A stretch of 22,522 bases of DNA, taken from positions 1 through 22,522 of IMG/VR virus record IMGVR_UViG_3300030098_002565; one strand, given 5' to 3'. The translations under genes and the position numbers were made by a program. Under the pieces are notes generated by a model, which made no database searches, was not told the DNA's origin, and saw only the letters and a list, made by a program, of their open reading frames with translations. This stretch comes from a virus. Below are positions 18,680 to 22,522 of this stretch, piece by piece (within the stretch, counting starts at the first letter, position 1; each line of letters starts with the position of its first letter).

Positions 18680-20413
18680 ATGAATAGATACATTCTTGAT
18701 TTAGAAGCAGATGGTTTGCTTGCCACTGTAAGTAAAGTCTTTGTCATCGTGATTAAGAACATTGATTCAGGTGAACGATGGGTCTTAACAGGTGACAAAG
18801 AAATCAAAGAAGGTCTTGCAAGAGTACAGGATCAGCATCTCATTGGACACAACTTGATTGGGTATGATCTTGAGGTACTAAAGAGATTGTACGGTTACAC
18901 GATGGACATTGAGAACGTCACAGACACACTTGTACTTTCACGTTTAATTTATTCAGACATGAGAGCACGTGATTCAAAGTCTAAGGTGATGTCCACACGT
19001 TATTGGGGTAGTCATTCCCTGGAAGCATGGGGTCACAGACTACAGAAGCTCAAAGGCGATTACGGTAATGGTGATAATGCATTCACAGAACTATCAGAAG
19101 AGATGGTTGATTACTGTATCCAAGATGTTGAGGTTACAGAAGAACTGTACACGAAACTGCACAACAAGACTTCTGAATCAGCATCTGATCTTGAGCACAA
19201 GGTAGCAGACATTTGTTACAAGCAGGAACACTACGGTTTCCCATTTGACGTACCTAAAGCTGCTTCTCTTTATGCAACTTTGTCAGAAAGACGGTCTATT
19301 CTTTTCAAAGAATTACGATCTGCATTTGGATCGTGGATTTTAGATGAGGGAGAACGGAAGAAAGGATTGTACCACAAGATCAAGATCGTGGACTTCAATC
19401 CTAACTCAAGACAGCACATTGCAAAGAGACTAAAAGAGTTACGAGGATGGAAACCGATAGAGTTTACACCGTCAGGTGAAGCAAAGGTGGATGAGAAAGT
19501 TCTCCTAGCATTGGACTTTCCTGAAGCTCAGTTGATGGCAGAGTACTTTATGTTGAACAAAAGGATTGGTCAACTTGCAGAAGGTGATCAAGCATGGCTT
19601 AAACTCGAAAGAAATGGAAGGTTACATGGTAGGGTCAACACAATGGGGTCAGTCACAAGTCGTTGCTCTCATTCGCATCCGAACCTCGCTCAAGTTCCGA
19701 GCGTTAAAGCACCCTATGGGAAGCAGTGCAGAACGCTTTTTAAATCAGATGAAGGCTTTTCCCTTTTGGGAACTGATATTTCTGGTCTTGAACTGCGGTG
19801 CTTGGCTCACTATATGGGCAGGTTTGACGGTGGTTCATACGGTAAGATCCTTCTTGAAGACGATATTCATACTGCCAATCAAGAAGCTGCTGGATTATCT
19901 ACAAGGGACCAAGCGAAAACTTTCATATACGGTTTCCTGTATGGTGCAGGAGACAACAAAATCGGTCAAATCGTTGGTAAGGGGGCAAAGGAAGGAAAGA
20001 AACTAAAGGATAAATTTCTTACACAATTACCTGCATTAAAGAACCTCAAACAAGCAGTGCAAAAACGTGCTAAACAGGGTTGGGTCTTAGGTCTGGATGG
20101 TCGAAAAGTACCGATCAGATCTGAACATGCTGCTCTAAACACTCTACTGCAATCCGCAGGTGCAATCATCTGTAAAAGATGGGTGGTCGAACTGGATCGA
20201 ATGCTCCAAGAGTCCAAGTATGAATACGGTAAGGACTACGCACAGGTAGCATTCGTTCATGATGAAATACAAATGTTAGTTCGTGAAGGGATTGAAGATG
20301 AAATCGGAAAAATTGCGGTCAGAGCAATTGGAGTTGCAGGGGATACTTACAAATTTAGAATCCCCCTTACAGGTGAATTTAGGTACGGAGCCAATTGGTC
20401 GGCTACCCACTAG
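18680..20413 (+). CDS. family A DNA polymerase (T7 gp5-like)
   Basis: A 577-residue replicative polymerase with proofreading. The exonuclease domain begins DLEADGL (Asp7, Glu9) and includes LIGHNLIGYDLEVL and DYCIQDVEVTEELY. Polymerase motif A is GTDISGLELR (Asp366), motif B DQAKTFIYGFLYGAG (Lys413, Tyr417) and motif C VHDEIQ (Asp528). Tyr417 corresponds to T7 Tyr526 and E. coli Phe762. T7 gp5 has 704 residues; the missing length falls mainly in the exonuclease-thumb part, and the thioredoxin-binding loop looks short. It would work with the gp2.5-like and gp4-like proteins. GCGAGAGAGC precedes the ATG. The nuclease gene overlaps its end. Confidence 0.96.
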   Translation: MNRYILDLEADGLLATVSKVFVIVIKNIDSGERWVLTGDKEIKEGLARVQDQHLIGHNLIGYDLEVLKRLYGYTMDIENVTDTLVLSRLIYSDMRARDSKSKVMSTRYWGSHSLEAWGHRLQKLKGDYGNGDNAFTELSEEMVDYCIQDVEVTEELYTKLHNKTSESASDLEHKVADICYKQEHYGFPFDVPKAASLYATLSERRSILFKELRSAFGSWILDEGERKKGLYHKIKIVDFNPNSRQHIAKRLKELRGWKPIEFTPSGEAKVDEKVLLALDFPEAQLMAEYFMLNKRIGQLAEGDQAWLKLERNGRLHGRVNTMGSVTSRCSHSHPNLAQVPSVKAPYGKQCRTLFKSDEGFSLLGTDISGLELRCLAHYMGRFDGGSYGKILLEDDIHTANQEAAGLSTRDQAKTFIYGFLYGAGDNKIGQIVGKGAKEGKKLKDKFLTQLPALKNLKQAVQKRAKQGWVLGLDGRKVPIRSEHAALNTLLQSAGAIICKRWVVELDRMLQESKYEYGKDYAQVAFVHDEIQMLVREGIEDEIGKIAVRAIGVAGDTYKFRIPLTGEFRYGANWSATH

Positions 20414-20780
20414 CAGGATAGGACAAGCAGGTGAACATCTTGTATGTTATTTGTTCCACATGTGGAATTACAATATACATCAGACATTGGACCCTACTTG
20501 TGTTTATGATTTTGCTGTAGAGAGAAACGGAGTGTGGAAAACTTTACAGGTAAAACACACTACAACTAAGTGGGCAAGGATTAAGAAACACGATGATGCA
20601 AAGAACTATGTAGAAGGTGATTTTGATTACCTTTGTGCGTGTACTTTTCCTTACGTTTATATAGTTCCATTTAAAAAATTAGAATGTAAAACATCATTCG
20701 CATTTTCTAAGTATCCAGAATACAAATGGGATTTAAACGATCCAGATACTTATAACATTCGCCCAGATATAGTCCAATGA
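20373..20780 (+). CDS. PD-(D/E)XK nuclease candidate, start uncertain
   Basis: The core reads IGQAGEHLVCYLFHMWNYNI, then CVYDFAVERNGVWKTLQVKHTT. A conserved Glu near the start, then Asp, then Q-V-K fit a PD-(D/E)XK nuclease fold of the kind seen in small phage and resolvase-like enzymes. The frame is open from 20283, inside the polymerase gene. GTG 20373 is the nearest standard start that leaves the whole core (135 residues); ATG 20298 would give 160. No ribosome binding site is clear, so translation may depend on ribosomes ending at the polymerase stop (20411-20413). It lies between polymerase and exonuclease, suiting a role in DNA processing. The end overlaps the next gene by four bases. 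Confidence 0.65.
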   Translation: MNLGTEPIGRLPTSRIGQAGEHLVCYLFHMWNYNIHQTLDPTCVYDFAVERNGVWKTLQVKHTTTKWARIKKHDDAKNYVEGDFDYLCACTFPYVYIVPFKKLECKTSFAFSKYPEYKWDLNDPDTYNIRPDIVQ

Positions 20781-21541
20781 AGAAAGTACCTGACCAAGTG
20801 ATTGCATTTATTGATGCAGATATATGGGTCTACAGAATCACATCTTCCTGTGAAGAAGCTATCAATTGGAAGAATGATTTGTGGACCATGCACTGTGATT
20901 TAGCACAGGTAAAAACATTAATAGATGATGCAGTAGTTGACCTTAAAGAACGCATGGAAGCTACAAGTGTAGTTATGTGTTTTAGTGGTCCAAATAATTT
21001 CAGGAAAAAATTAAATCCAGAATACAAGTTTCATCGTGCTACTACACGGAAACCTATGTGCTACGTTCCTGCAATTAATTACTGCAAGGAGAACTACTCC
21101 TGTATCATCGAACCTACATTAGAAGCTGATGATGTTATCGGTATTCATACATCAAAAATTGATGACGAGGTTCAACGTGTGGTTGTAAGTGAAGACAAAG
21201 ATCTTTTCACAATCCCAGGGTTTCACTGGGATGATGATCTCAGTATGACCTACTACCACACAGAGGAAATGGCAGACTACCAGTTCCTTACTCAAACTCT
21301 CACTGGAGACACCGCAGACAATTACAAAGGATGTCCTAAGATCGGTCCCAAGTCAGCAGAGAAAGTACTGGACCTAAATACAAATGACTTCTCAATCCTT
21401 TGGGAAGCAGTGAAACAGACCTACATTAAGGCTGGTCTGACTGAAGACGATGCGATTATGAACGCACGTATGGCACGTATCCTCAGACATGGAGAGTACG
21501 TTAATAATAAACCTGTATTATGGAGTCCTTATGTCAGCTAA
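20777..21541 (+). CDS. 5'-3' exonuclease (T7 gp6-like)
   Basis: A 254-residue member of the FEN/5'-3' exonuclease family. Metal-binding acidic motifs are VIAFIDADIWVYR near the N-terminus, LEADDVIGIH and VVVSEDKDLFTI in the middle, and TGDTADNYKGCPKIGPKSAEKVL, the helix-hairpin-helix that grips DNA. FSGPNNFRKKLNPEYKFHR is the family's arch-region block. In T7 this enzyme removes primers, takes part in recombination and degrades host DNA for nucleotide recycling, which fits the ribonucleotide reductase downstream. ATG overlaps the preceding stop (ATGA). The 3' end overlaps the next gene by 11 bases. Confidence 0.94.
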   Translation: MKKVPDQVIAFIDADIWVYRITSSCEEAINWKNDLWTMHCDLAQVKTLIDDAVVDLKERMEATSVVMCFSGPNNFRKKLNPEYKFHRATTRKPMCYVPAINYCKENYSCIIEPTLEADDVIGIHTSKIDDEVQRVVVSEDKDLFTIPGFHWDDDLSMTYYHTEEMADYQFLTQTLTGDTADNYKGCPKIGPKSAEKVLDLNTNDFSILWEAVKQTYIKAGLTEDDAIMNARMARILRHGEYVNNKPVLWSPYVS

Positions 21542-21770
21542 CTATGTGAAGTACTCAGAAGAGTATGACGAGTTTCAGAATCCTAAACATTATACAGATA
21601 ACTTTGGTATTGAACCTATAGATTTTATAAAGGCAAACGAAATGGACTTTCTCGAAGGTAATATTATAAAGTACGTATCAAGATACCCACATAAAGGTGG
21701 TGTAAGGGATCTTAGAAAGGCACAAGTATATCTTAATTGGTTAATCGAAAGGGAGGAAGCAAATGTATGA
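21531..21770 (+). CDS. DUF3310-like phage protein
   Basis: A 79-residue protein with FQNPKHYTDNFGIEPIDFIKANEMDFLEGNIIKYVSRYPHKGGVRDLRKAQVYLN in overall pattern, of which the blocks IEPIDFI, GNIIKYVSRY and GG..DL.KA..YL are the signature of DUF3310, common in phages near nucleotide metabolism genes. The molecular function is not established, as far as I know. I chose ATG 21531 at the exonuclease 3' end; the longer in-frame reading from 21489 lies within that gene. Its stop overlaps the ribonucleotide reductase start (ATG 21763). Confidence 0.85.
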   Translation: MSANYVKYSEEYDEFQNPKHYTDNFGIEPIDFIKANEMDFLEGNIIKYVSRYPHKGGVRDLRKAQVYLNWLIEREEANV

Positions 21771-22522
21771 ACTACCTACAGATTACCAGAAGTACATTCA
21801 CCTCTCACGTTACTCACGATGGAACTATGAAAAAGAATCCAGAGAAACGTGGGATCAGACTGTAGGTAGATACTTTAGTTTCTTTAGAAAACACTTAGAA
21901 AAACAATGTGGATACATCATCACATCAGATGAGTATTCAGAACTTAGTCAAGCAGTATTAATGCTAGATGTAATGCCCTCAATGCGATGCTTGATGACCG
22001 CAGGACCAGCGTTAGAGAAAGAGAATGTAGCAGGGTACAACTGTTCATACATTCCCATAGACTCCATGCGTAGTTTTGATGAACTCCTTTATGTTCTTAT
22101 GAACGGAACTGGAGTGGGATTTTCAGTAGAAGATAAGTACACATCACAGTTACCTATGGTTCCCAATGAACTACACCCTACTGACACATGCATCATGGTG
22201 CGTGATAGTAAACTTGGATGGGCAAAGGCATTCAGGGAACTAATGAGTCTACTTTACGCTGGTCTCATACCAACTTGGGACTTATCAAAAGTAAGACCAG
22301 CAGGATCAGTACTAAAAACATTTGGAGGTAGGGCAAGTGGTCCTGTCCCATTGAATAAACTATTCCTCTTTACTTGTAAGCTATTTGAAAATGCAAAAGG
22401 AAGAAGACTTAGACCCATCGAGTGTCATGACATCGTTACAAAAACGGCAGAAGTTGTGGTCGTTGGTGGGGTTCGTAGGTCTGCTCTTATCTCTCTCAGT
22501 GATCTTGGCGATGAGCAAATGC
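21763..22522 (+). CDS. class II (B12-dependent) ribonucleotide reductase, N-terminal part
   Basis: The frame is open from ATG 21763 to the window end, 253 codons, so the C-terminus is outside. GGGAGGAAGC precedes the ATG. Visible blocks are MRCLMTAGPALEKENVAGYNCSYIPID, with the first redox cysteine in NCS, MNGTGVGFSVE, and VVVGGVRRSALISLSDL, characteristic of the monomeric adenosylcobalamin-dependent class II enzymes. It reduces ribonucleotides to deoxyribonucleotides for phage DNA synthesis without needing oxygen or a second subunit. No second subunit gene is needed. The radical-site and second redox cysteines would lie downstream. Class II enzymes are known in cyanopodoviruses and podoviruses of SAR11. 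Confidence 0.92.
   Translation, partial: MYELPTDYQKYIHLSRYSRWNYEKESRETWDQTVGRYFSFFRKHLEKQCGYIITSDEYSELSQAVLMLDVMPSMRCLMTAGPALEKENVAGYNCSYIPIDSMRSFDELLYVLMNGTGVGFSVEDKYTSQLPMVPNELHPTDTCIMVRDSKLGWAKAFRELMSLLYAGLIPTWDLSKVRPAGSVLKTFGGRASGPVPLNKLFLFTCKLFENAKGRRLRPIECHDIVTKTAEVVVVGGVRRSALISLSDLGDEQM

Noticed and set aside
19566-20006. 146-residue + strand ORF inside the DNA polymerase gene
   Set aside because: It covers the polymerase motif A and B region in another frame, and its own translation shows no domain.
1-22522. CRISPR array, insertion sequence or rRNA
   Set aside because: No regularly spaced repeats, transposase or rRNA sequence was seen in any part of the window.

Overview
The window looks like part of a T7-like (Autographiviridae-type) marine podovirus. 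It is AT-rich, every gene I can support lies on the + strand, and genes are packed with 4-30 base overlaps. Hallmarks are a T7-type large terminase, a single-subunit RNA polymerase, a gp2.5-like SSB, endonuclease I, primase-helicase, T7-like DNA polymerase and gp6-like exonuclease. A tyrosine integrase, a partial tRNA-Ser attachment site and a class II ribonucleotide reductase are also present. This combination matches the integrase-bearing podoviruses of SAR11 and similar AT-rich marine bacteria. The host assignment is inference; no host gene is present.

Layout. 1-2600 is the end of the late region: the 3' end of a small structural-region gene, a one-helix holin candidate, an Fe-S pair (A-type carrier plus a complete IscU scaffold), a two-helix holin candidate, two tiny ORFs, an M15 peptidase endolysin and a basic protein. 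2616-4780 is packaging: small terminase candidate, two tiny ORFs, large terminase. 4781-5200 is non-coding and T-rich, with a terminator candidate and a large inverted repeat; it probably corresponds to the genome-end region. 5201-6301 holds six near-identical host-type promoters (TTGACA, 17 bases, extended -10 TGTGA-GATAAT or GATCAT) between small early genes. 6342-11140 is a run of about 20 mostly unrecognised small genes. 11224-12666 is a lysogeny block: winged-helix-like protein, integrase, then an attP-like 44-base 5' half of tRNA-Ser(CGA). 12776-22522 holds RNA polymerase, a 46-residue ORF, SSB, endonuclease I, an unknown acidic protein, primase-helicase, a secreted four-cysteine protein, DNA polymerase, a PD-(D/E)XK nuclease candidate, 5'-3' exonuclease, a DUF3310-like protein and a class II RNR cut by the window end.

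How it fits together. Host RNA polymerase would transcribe the early genes from the promoter array. The phage polymerase would then take over the replication and late genes. A perfect 23-base repeat sits right after the terminase gene and right after the RNA polymerase gene, the places where T7 has phiOR and its first class II promoters, so it is a candidate promoter for the phage enzyme. The RNR, exonuclease and endonuclease would supply nucleotides from host DNA. The integrase, the winged-helix protein and the CTCAC-NN-GTGAG dyads overlapping the -10 elements suggest a lysogeny decision circuit. Packaging genes run straight into early genes and the att site is uninterrupted, so the sequence represents a free circular or terminally redundant genome rather than an integrated prophage.
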